Made by a program: the position numbers and the translations under genes. Shown here piece after piece: positions 50,714 to 56,899 of a stretch of DNA of 64,000 bases. Every line of letters begins with the position of its first letter. Position 1 is the stretch's first letter. This DNA comes from Truepera sp. (GTDB lineage Bacteria > Deinococcota > Deinococci > Deinococcales > Trueperaceae). Location of the stretch: contig JAVSMU010000001.1 of the NCBI GenBank assembly GCA_032027045.1, forward strand, positions 2,855,401 through 2,919,400, read 5' to 3'. The notes under the pieces were generated by a model that saw only the letters and a program-made list of their open reading frames with translations, was not told where the DNA came from and made no database searches.

Positions 50714-51230
50714 ATGGCAGCGCCGGTGTGGCGGAAGCCGCCGACGGGGTTACGCTCGAGGAGTCGGGGTTTCACGTGTCCGACTGCCCTCTGCCGGCGC
50801 AGCTTAGGCGCCGCTCCGTTAACAGAAGCGCTTCCAGCGCGGAAACTCCTAATCCTGAGTAAATTAGTCAAGATCACGCTTCCTAGTGTGCTACGGGCTG
50901 GTTGGGCGCGTCAAGGGGTTTGCAGAGGGATCGTGAGGACGTGACGGGGTAGGGCTCGGGCAACCTCGGGCTCGAGCAGTCTCGGGTTCGAGCGGTCCCG
51001 GGTTCGAGCAGTCCCGGGTTCGACCAGTCCAGGACTCCAGCGGTGCCGGGCCCAAAATTGTCATGCGCGAACGATGTCGAGCCCGAATGCTTGTATAGGC
51101 CAGTTGAATTGCCGCGCCCTCGGTGCCGAAGCGCTACCCTGGCCGCACAACGATGGTCGCCGCCAAGACCGGCCTTGGCGTACGCTCGGCTTGCCGGCAA
51201 AAGGTTCCGACCACGGGAGGGAGCTTAGCC
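50714..51230. other. Divergent intergenic region with a repeat array
   Basis: No gene is supported. The part nearest fbpC (50830-50890) is A+T-rich and carries a minus-strand TTGACT (50866-50871) that could be a -35, without a convincing -10. The middle carries a 16-bp tandem array. A strong SD (GGGAGGGAG, 51215-51223) precedes the oxidoreductase ATG. Confidence 0.55.
50951..51046. repeat. 16-bp x4-6 tandem repeat
   Basis: Units cgggttcgagcagtcc at 50967-50982, 50983-50998, 50999-51014 and 51015-51030, with degenerate copies on both sides. Not part of any reading frame. Confidence 0.9.
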
Positions 51231-52232
51231 ATGGGTTCCGTTCGCTGGGGCGTAATGAGCACCGCCTGGATCGGCGTCGACATCGTCGTCCCCTCCATGC
51301 AGAAGAGCGCGATGATCGACGTCGTGGCGATCGCCAGCCGCGATTTGGCTCGGGCCAAGGCAGCGGCCGAGGCGCGCGGCATCCCGGTTGCGTACGGCAG
51401 CTACGAGGAGCTGTTGGCGGCCCCGGCCGTTGACGCCGTCTACATCCCGTTGCCCAACAGCGAGCACGTGCGCTGGGCGGTGCGAGCGCTCGAGGCCGGC
51501 AAGCACGTGCTGTGCGAGAAGCCTATCGCCATGGACGCTGAGGAAGCGCGAACGTTGCTGAAGGCCGCACGCGCTCACCCGCACCTCAAGGTGATGGAGG
51601 CGCTCATGTACCGCTTCCATCCTCAATGGCAGCAGGCGCTGCGGCAGGTGCGGGGCGGCGTGTTGGGCGAGTTGCGCACGGTGCATTCGTTCTTCTCGTA
51701 CTTCAACCGGCGCCCTGACAACATCCGCAACCGGCCCGAGTTGGGGGGCGGCGGTCTGCTGGATATCGGTTCCTACAACGTTTCCGTCGCACGCTTCTTG
51801 TTCGGCACCGAACCGCGACGCGTGGTGGCCACGGTCGAGTTCGACCCGGACTTCCGCGTCGACAGGCTCGCGTCGGCCATCCTCGACTTCGGCCCCGCCG
51901 GCACCGCCACGTTCACCTGCGGCACGCAGCTAGAGGCCTTCCAGCGCGTCCTGGCCGTCGGCACGCAAGGCCTGCTCGAGATCGAGATACCGTTCAACCC
52001 GCCGCTCGGCGGCCCCACCAGCACCGTCCTCGAGCGTGGCAACGAGACCACGAGCATGGTGTTCGATCGGGCCGACCACTACACACTTCAGGGCGAGGCG
52101 ATGTCCCGAGCGATCCTCGACGACACGCCGGTTCCGACGCCCCTTGAGGACGCGGTCGCCAACATGGAAGTGCTCGATGCAGTCTTCCGCAGCGCCGAAG
52201 TGGGAACCTGGGTAGAGGTGGGGCCCGGGTAG
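51231..52232 (+). CDS. Gfo/Idh/MocA family oxidoreductase
   Basis: A 333-aa NAD(P)-dependent dehydrogenase of the GFO_IDH_MocA family. Rossmann start is Trp-Gly-Val-Met-Ser-Thr-Ala-Trp-Ile, with the family signature Cys-Glu-Lys-Pro-Ile-Ala (Lys contacts nicotinamide and substrate) near residue 100. A Gly-Gly-Gly-Leu-Leu-Asp-Ile-Gly-Ser-Tyr segment near 180 resembles D-xylose/glucose-fructose-type members. The ATG at 51231 follows a strong SD; the longer frame has no homology. Substrate, probably a sugar or cyclitol, is unknown. Confidence 0.87.
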   Translation: MGSVRWGVMSTAWIGVDIVVPSMQKSAMIDVVAIASRDLARAKAAAEARGIPVAYGSYEELLAAPAVDAVYIPLPNSEHVRWAVRALEAGKHVLCEKPIAMDAEEARTLLKAARAHPHLKVMEALMYRFHPQWQQALRQVRGGVLGELRTVHSFFSYFNRRPDNIRNRPELGGGGLLDIGSYNVSVARFLFGTEPRRVVATVEFDPDFRVDRLASAILDFGPAGTATFTCGTQLEAFQRVLAVGTQGLLEIEIPFNPPLGGPTSTVLERGNETTSMVFDRADHYTLQGEAMSRAILDDTPVPTPLEDAVANMEVLDAVFRSAEVGTWVEVGPG

Positions 52233-52371
52233 GCGCCTGGCTCGCGGGGCGCGAGCGGCCGCGGGTCTCGGCGCCTCTGTCCGTTCCGGTGGTTCTCTTA
52301 GTTCCGGTGGTTGCGCGTGAGGGCGCGGGGCAGCTCGGTCTGAATTGATCCGCAGTTAGACCGGCTAGGAG

Positions 52372-53283
52372 TCAGCCGTCCGCCAGGATGCGCAGGTTGG
52401 TGCCCCACGGGTCGGCAGTTACCACGCCGCCGCCGACTTCCTGTGCGGCGTAGCCTGCGGCTTCGAGGCTCGCGGCAGTAGCCCGGACATCGTCGAGCGT
52501 GGGCAGCACGAGGCTCCAGTCGAGCAGGCGCGCTTCGTCGTCGTTCGCGGGCTCGGCGTTCCCGGCCCAGACGTTGACGCCGAGGTGGTGGTGGTAGCCC
52601 CCGGCCGAGAGGAAGAGGGCGCCAGGATAGTTCCACGCCACGCGGTCGAAGCCCAGCCCTTCTGCGTAGAAGCTAGCGGCTTGGGCCAGGTCGCCGACGT
52701 GCAGGTGAACGTGCCCGATCGTCGTGCCTGTGGGAACGCCGTTCCAGGCGGTGTTCAGCGCCGCGCGGGCGAGGCCACTCTCGTCGAGGGGCCCCGTGGC
52801 CATGACGATCTCGCGGTTCGAGGCCTGCCAGGTTGCGCGGGGACGGTCGGCGTAGACCTCGATGCCGAGACCGTCCGGGTCGTCGAGATAGAGGGCCTCG
52901 CTGACGAGGTGATCCGATGCAGCCACGGCCTCCCCCTGGGTGCGGAGGTGACGCAGGAAGGCGCCGAGGGCGGCGCGCTCGGGGAGCAGAATTGCGAAGT
53001 GATAGAGGCCAAGGCGGCGGCGCGCGGGACGGGCTCCGGCACGCTCGCGAAGTTTGACGAGCGTCGTGGCGCCGGCCTGGTCGGTGAGCGTTGCCGTGCC
53101 GGCCTGGTCGGTGAGCGTTGCCGTGCCGTTGCGGCGCTCGGCGACGCGCAGGCCGAGGACGCGTTCGTACCACTCGAGGGAGCGCACTAGGTCGCTGACC
53201 TGCAAGTGGACGGGTCCGAGCCTGGTGGTGACGGGTAGCCGATAGCCGGTGGGTGGGATGCCGATGTTAGTGGCGCCGTTCAC
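52372..53283 (-). CDS. VOC-family dioxygenase (CatE-like, catechol-2,3-dioxygenase type)
   Basis: A 303-aa vicinal-oxygen-chelate protein with two glyoxalase modules, as in B. subtilis CatE. Metal ligands are expected at His in Gly-Pro-Val-His-Leu-Gln-Val (~26), His in Tyr-His-Phe-Ala-Ile-Leu, His in Gly-His-Val-His-Leu-His-Val (~200) and Glu near the C-terminal domain. The start is GTG (53283). A 27-bp perfect duplication encodes Thr-Ala-Thr-Leu-Thr-Asp-Gln-Ala-Gly twice (53071-53124), lengthening a beta-hairpin in module 1. It sits 66 bp downstream of an HxlR regulator, the arrangement known for quinone/catechol stress control. Confidence 0.85.
   Translation of the reverse strand: MNGATNIGIPPTGYRLPVTTRLGPVHLQVSDLVRSLEWYERVLGLRVAERRNGTATLTDQAGTATLTDQAGATTLVKLRERAGARPARRRLGLYHFAILLPERAALGAFLRHLRTQGEAVAASDHLVSEALYLDDPDGLGIEVYADRPRATWQASNREIVMATGPLDESGLARAALNTAWNGVPTGTTIGHVHLHVGDLAQAASFYAEGLGFDRVAWNYPGALFLSAGGYHHHLGVNVWAGNAEPANDDEARLLDWSLVLPTLDDVRATAASLEAAGYAAQEVGGGVVTADPWGTNLRILADG
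53071..53124. repeat. 27-bp x2 perfect in-frame duplication in the VOC gene
   Basis: 53071-53097 and 53098-53124 are identical. They encode a repeated nonapeptide at residues ~54-71 of the CatE-like protein. Perfect identity suggests a recent event. Confidence 0.92.
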
Positions 53284-53291
53284 AAGCGAAA

Positions 53292-53365
53292 CCTTCGCTC
53301 TCAGGCGGGTCCGCCACCTTCGCTCTCAGGGGGTCCGCCACCTTCGCCCTCAGGTGGTGCCCGCC
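53292..53365. repeat. 24/25-bp x3 repeat beginning at the hxlR stop
   Basis: Units 53292-53316, 53317-53340 and 53341-53365. The last includes the HxlR stop codon (53350-53352). The repeat fills the gap to the VOC start codon, so the copies extend from the 3' end of one gene to the 5' end of the next. Confidence 0.88.
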
Positions 53366-53700
53366 GCCGCGGTGGCGGAGTCGCCTTGCTTCATGTGGGC
53401 CCGGCCCCAGCGGTCGATGGCGTCTATCACGGCTTCGAGCTCCCGGCCCGAGTCGGTGAGGCGGTAGTGGGTGCGCGGCGGCATGATCGACTCGACCGTC
53501 TTGGCCACGAGACCGAGCCTCTCCAACTGTTCGAGGCGTTGCGACAAGGTGGTGGCGTTGGCGCCGCCGACCGCCCGCGCCAACTCGTTGAAGCCGTGCT
53601 CGCCCTCTAGCAACGAGCGCACGATGTGCAACACCCATTTCTCCTGTAGCAGGTCTATGGATGCGTACACGGGGCAGTAGTCGTGCTCCACGCTCGCCAT
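53350..53700 (-). CDS. HxlR-family redox-sensing transcriptional regulator
   Basis: A 116-aa winged-helix protein of the HxlR family. It opens with the conserved Asp-Tyr-Cys-Pro-Val (Cys9), the residue oxidised or alkylated in YodB, CatR and HypR, followed by Trp-Val-Leu-His-Ile-Val-Arg-Ser-Leu-Leu and Thr-Leu-Ser-Gln-Arg-Leu in the recognition helix. Its message looks leaderless: extended -10 TGC-TATACT (53707-53712) ends 6 nt before the ATG. By analogy with YodB/CatR control of catDE, it likely represses the VOC dioxygenase downstream and perhaps the divergent yceI, and is inactivated by quinones or electrophiles. Confidence 0.87.
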   Translation of the reverse strand: MASVEHDYCPVYASIDLLQEKWVLHIVRSLLEGEHGFNELARAVGGANATTLSQRLEQLERLGLVAKTVESIMPPRTHYRLTDSGRELEAVIDAIDRWGRAHMKQGDSATAAAGTT

Positions 53701-53706
53701 GCGGTC

Positions 53707-53768
53707 AGTATAGCAGAGCGCGCCGATTCATGGAGTGCTTGACTTTATGGGGTGCTATAAGATATGGT
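53707..53768. promoter_or_regulatory. Divergent hxlR/yceI promoter region
   Basis: Minus strand: TATACT (53707-53712), leaderless for hxlR. Plus strand: -35 TTGACT (53739-53744), 18-bp spacer, -10 TATGGT (53763-53768) for yceI. Two direct repeats ATGG(A/G)GTGCT (53730-53739 and 53747-53756) overlap the -35 and are candidate HxlR contacts. Confidence 0.55.
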
Positions 53769-53910
53769 GTAGCCATGCCGGGGGAAGCACCCGGTGAGAG
53801 CAACGCGCAAGCAGCACGCAAACAGCCCAGCATTTCGAGCGCAGCCTCAGAACGTCGGGGACTCTTCGGGTCACTGGTGGAGCAGCGCGCCGGAAGAGGA
53901 GAGAGTGCAT

Positions 53911-54465
53911 ATGAAGTGGAACCTGGATACAGCCCATAGCAGCGTAGAGTTCGCCGTCCGTCACATGGGGTTCGCCACGGTACGCGGCCGTTTCAATGAG
54001 TTCACGGCTGACGTCGAGAGCGACGAAGGCGGCCGCCTCAAGCGCGTCGAGGCCGTCATCGATGCGACCAGCATCGACACCAACGAGCCCAAGCGCGACG
54101 CCCACCTGCGGTCCGCCGACTTCTTGGACGCGGAACAGTTCCCCGAGATCCGCTTCGCCAGCACGGCGATCGAGCCGAGCGGGAGTGGCCGCTACCGCGT
54201 CACCGGCGACTTCACCATGCGTGGCGTAACGCAGCCCGTGACCTTCGAGCTGGAGGCGCAGGAGCCGATCATCGACCCCTACGGGAACAAGCGCGTGGCG
54301 GTCGGGGGCAACGGCAAGCTCAACCGCAAGGACTGGGACCTGAGCTGGAACCAAGTGCTCGAGGCGGGTGCGCTGCTCGTAGGCGAGGAAGTGCGCTTCA
54401 CCCTCGACCTGCAGGGGATCGCCGCCGAGAAGGAAGCCGAGAAGGAGATGGTCGCCGCCGGCTGA
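53911..54465 (+). CDS. YceI-family lipocalin-like protein
   Basis: A 184-aa YceI protein (polyisoprenoid-binding lipocalin-like fold). Motifs are [24 protein letters not shown] and Leu-Asn-Arg-Lys-Asp-Trp. With the SD-supported ATG (AGAGGAGAGAG at 53896-53906) there is no signal peptide, so it is predicted cytoplasmic, unlike E. coli YceI. YceI-type proteins are commonly linked to quinone/isoprenoid binding and stress, which fits the divergent redox regulator. Confidence 0.9.
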   Translation: MKWNLDTAHSSVEFAVRHMGFATVRGRFNEFTADVESDEGGRLKRVEAVIDATSIDTNEPKRDAHLRSADFLDAEQFPEIRFASTAIEPSGSGRYRVTGDFTMRGVTQPVTFELEAQEPIIDPYGNKRVAVGGNGKLNRKDWDLSWNQVLEAGALLVGEEVRFTLDLQGIAAEKEAEKEMVAAG

Positions 54466-54496
54466 GGCCGTGAGGGGGCAGGCCGTGAGGGGGCGC
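54466..54496. repeat. 15-bp x2 repeat after the yceI stop
   Basis: The 15-bp unit GGCCGTGAGGGGGCA/G is duplicated immediately after the yceI stop codon. Confidence 0.75.
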
Positions 54497-54587
54497 GCGA
54501 TCGGCTGAGGCCCTCGTTAGACGGGGGCGCTCGCCGGGCCGAGGCCGAGACGGCCCGGCGCTCCGGCAGCCACACCGAATAGATTCG

Positions 54588-54629
54588 AAGGGCGTAGGCC
54601 GCAGCGGGAACCTTGCGGCCTACGCCCTT
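54588..54629. terminator. Bidirectional terminator between yceI and tetR
   Basis: Perfect 16-bp inverted repeat (54588-54603 / 54614-54629) with a 10-nt loop between two convergent genes. It overlaps the first two bases of the tetR stop codon. T-runs are weak, but the stem is the strongest seen in the window. Confidence 0.8.
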
Positions 54630-55263
54630 AACTTGCGCTAGGTTCCGTCAGAGCTGAGACGAGCGACCGCTCCACCCAGTTGCGGTAGCGCTCGAGATCC
54701 CAACCGGCGCTTTCGGTTAGGAAGCGGTACACCTGCGGATGACCGATGCTCCAGATCGTGGCAGCGATCTCCTCACTGGGCAGTGCCACCGAACCGGGGC
54801 GCGTGGCCAGCTGTTGGGCGGCCTGCAGGTAGTTCCGGAACCGTTGCGCGGACCGACGTTCTTCGAGTTCGGCGATGGCTTCGTCATGGGCGGCGGCCTG
54901 GTGGATGATGCGGTGAACCTCGGCGGTGCGCGGTTGCGCCTCCGCGAACCAGTCCGCGAGTACTCCGATCAGCCCGGCCGCATCGCGGGTGGCGTCGGTC
55001 CGCTCCTGCATGAACTCAGGCACCGTTCTTGGTGCCTCCGGCCCTGCCGCCGCTTGGTCCAGCACGGCCGACAGCACGTTGTTCTTCGGTCCGATCGAGT
55101 TGTAGATTGTTTGAACCACGACACCCGCCTTGGACGCGATGCTCTGAATCGTCGTGCCGGCGTAGCCATGTTCGGCGAACAGTTCGGCGGCCGCGCTGAC
55201 GATGGCTGCTCGTGTCTGTTCCGCCTGTTGCTTCCTACGTTCTTGGGTATTGACTCCGGCCAT
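54628..55263 (-). CDS. TetR-family transcriptional regulator
   Basis: A 211-aa TetR regulator: N-terminal HTH (~15-62) with Ile-Val-Ser-Ala-Ala-Ala-Glu-Leu-Phe-Ala-Glu-His-Gly-Tyr-Ala-Gly-Thr-Thr-Ile, then Ile-Tyr-Asn-Ser-Ile-Gly in the recognition helix region. The C-terminal ligand domain is divergent. The ATG at 55263 lies 6 nt after a -10 box (leaderless). The divergent flavin monooxygenase gene and a shared palindromic operator indicate that it represses both. Confidence 0.88.
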   Translation of the reverse strand: MAGVNTQERRKQQAEQTRAAIVSAAAELFAEHGYAGTTIQSIASKAGVVVQTIYNSIGPKNNVLSAVLDQAAAGPEAPRTVPEFMQERTDATRDAAGLIGVLADWFAEAQPRTAEVHRIIHQAAAHDEAIAELEERRSAQRFRNYLQAAQQLATRPGSVALPSEEIAATIWSIGHPQVYRFLTESAGWDLERYRNWVERSLVSALTEPSAS

Positions 55264-55269
55264 GTCGTT

Positions 55270-55305
55270 AGCATACCATTCTAGCCATTAGAGTCAAACT
55301 CTAAT
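55270..55305. promoter_or_regulatory. tetR promoter and shared TetR operator
   Basis: Minus strand: -35 TTGACT (55292-55297), 16-bp spacer, -10 TATGCT (55270-55275), then 6 nt to the ATG. A perfect palindrome ATTAGAGT-CAA-ACTCTAAT (55287-55305) covers the -35 and faces the divergent monooxygenase gene, whose SD is at 55353-55358. Confidence 0.85.
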
Positions 55306-55366
55306 CAAGAGCCAGTCGGCTCGGTAGGTGTTCGGGCCTGCGGTCCTGACACGAGGAGTGCGAGAG

Positions 55367-56533
55367 ATGGCTGAGTTGGAATCTGTCGAGAACCATGACG
55401 TGATCGTGATCGGTGGCGGTCAAGCCGGGCTGGCAGCCGCATACCACCTGATGCGAGCAGGAGCCGACTTCGTCGTGCTCGATGCCAGCGAACGGACGGG
55501 AGACGTGTGGCGGCAACGCTGGGATTCGCTCCGACTCTTTACCCCGGCTCACCACGACGGGCTGCCGGGCATGCCGTTCCCGGCCCCTCCGGGCTCGTTT
55601 CCGGCCAAGGATGAGGTCGCTGGCTACCTGAGCCAGTACGTCGACCGCTTCTCGCTGCCGGTCCGCAACGGTGTCCGGGTAACGCGGCTTACACGAGTTG
55701 GCAGCCACTTCGAAGTGCTCACGTCGCAGGGATCGATTATTGCCGGAGCCGTGGTGGTAGCTACCGGAGCCAACCAACTGCCTCACGTGCCTGCCTTGGC
55801 ACAGTCGCTCGATCCTCACATCGGCCAGCTACACAGCCACGCATACCGGTCTCCCGACTCGGTGCCTCCTGGCGAGGTCCTGGTCGTGGGCTTTGGAACC
55901 TCGGGCGCAGAAATCGCCGAAGAGCTCGCGCTGGCAGGCCGCACGGTTTCCATCTCCGGAGAGCCCACCTTCCATATCCCCGACCCGGTCCTCAAGGTGG
56001 CCGGGGAGCTCTACTGGCACTTCATTCACCGGGTGCTCACCCGCCGGACTCCGATCGGCCGCAAGGCCGCGCCTAAGATAGTGGCCAGTGGCGCACCGCT
56101 CATCCGCATCTCGGCGTCACGGGTCGAGGCGGCCGGAGTAAAGCGGGTGCCGCGAGTGGTTTCGGTAACCGAGGGCCGCCCAGTGCTGGCCGACGGATCA
56201 CTGGTTAACGCCGATGTGGTCGTGTGGTGTACCGGGTACGCCCCGGACTTCTCGTGGATCGACGTGCCAGGGGTCAGTTTCGACGAACGCGGCTGGCCAC
56301 GGGCGCCATACGGCTTGGTCGAGAACGTGGAGGGCCTCGCTTTCGTCGGCGTCCCGTTCCAGGTAGGGCTGACCTCGGTCCTGCTGGGTGGCGTCGGACG
56401 CGATGCCGCCATCGTGGTGGACCGCCTGGTCCAACAGCGGACCTCGAACCGCGGTCCAGTAGCCGAACGCCGCGGCTTCCGGCCTCGCCACGGCTCGCAA
56501 GATTCAAGTGAGGATCGAAACGTCTTGAGGTGA
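55367..56533 (+). CDS. Flavin-dependent monooxygenase (CzcO/FMO-like)
   Basis: A 388-aa NAD(P)/FAD-dependent monooxygenase. The FAD motif Gly-Gly-Gly-Gln-Ala-Gly is at residues 16-21, and Trp-Arg-Gln-Arg-Trp-Asp-Ser-Leu-Arg-Leu-Phe-Thr-Pro follows. The linker His-Ser-His-Ala-Tyr is in place of the FMO fingerprint, then NADP motif Gly-Phe-Gly-Thr-Ser-Gly-Ala-Glu and the Cys-Thr-Gly-Tyr box near residue 290. Such enzymes oxygenate amines, sulfides or indoles, or serve in efflux-linked resistance. The start has SD GAGGAG. Under probable TetR control; ligand unknown. Confidence 0.88.
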   Translation: MAELESVENHDVIVIGGGQAGLAAAYHLMRAGADFVVLDASERTGDVWRQRWDSLRLFTPAHHDGLPGMPFPAPPGSFPAKDEVAGYLSQYVDRFSLPVRNGVRVTRLTRVGSHFEVLTSQGSIIAGAVVVATGANQLPHVPALAQSLDPHIGQLHSHAYRSPDSVPPGEVLVVGFGTSGAEIAEELALAGRTVSISGEPTFHIPDPVLKVAGELYWHFIHRVLTRRTPIGRKAAPKIVASGAPLIRISASRVEAAGVKRVPRVVSVTEGRPVLADGSLVNADVVVWCTGYAPDFSWIDVPGVSFDERGWPRAPYGLVENVEGLAFVGVPFQVGLTSVLLGGVGRDAAIVVDRLVQQRTSNRGPVAERRGFRPRHGSQDSSEDRNVLR

Positions 56534-56896
56534 ATCGTGTTGACGGACCGCCGAAGCCGTGGTCCGGACCTTGGCGCTTGCGGAACGGCGTTCAGGACAC
56601 AGGTAGGGATTCTAGGTCAAGAACGATGACAACTGGAGGAGGGTGCACCAAGGGGTCTTATGCCGGAACGAACTTCGACCTGACGGCCGTCCTGACCACC
56701 TGAGCCTGGAAGCAAGCTAGAGGGGCGGCGCGGGAGGAAGGGACGAGGGGCCCGAGGACCCAAGTCATGCCGGCTCAGCCGAACACGCCTCGGGAGCGGG
56801 CGGCAGCCGCCCGGGCCGCGATGCCCTAGAATGCCGGCAGCAAAGAAACCTGCTGCGGCGACTTCGGCATGGCAACTCGAGCTAGGAGGCACGTGC
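56534..56896. other. Gene-free stretch upstream of the transglutaminase-like gene
   Basis: No gene is supported. A 17-bp perfect palindrome CGGGCGGC-A-GCCGCCCG (56797-56813) is followed by a possible -10 TAGAAT (56827-56832). Transcription from it would begin downstream of the ATG at 56831, leaving the SD-preceded ATG at 56897 as the working start. Confidence 0.5.
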
Positions 56897-56899
56897 ATG
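56884..56899 (+). promoter_or_regulatory. SD that decides the start at 56897
   Basis: AGGAGG (56884-56889) is spaced 7 nt before ATG 56897; in-frame ATGs at 56831 and 56993 have no comparable SD. Confidence 0.75.
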
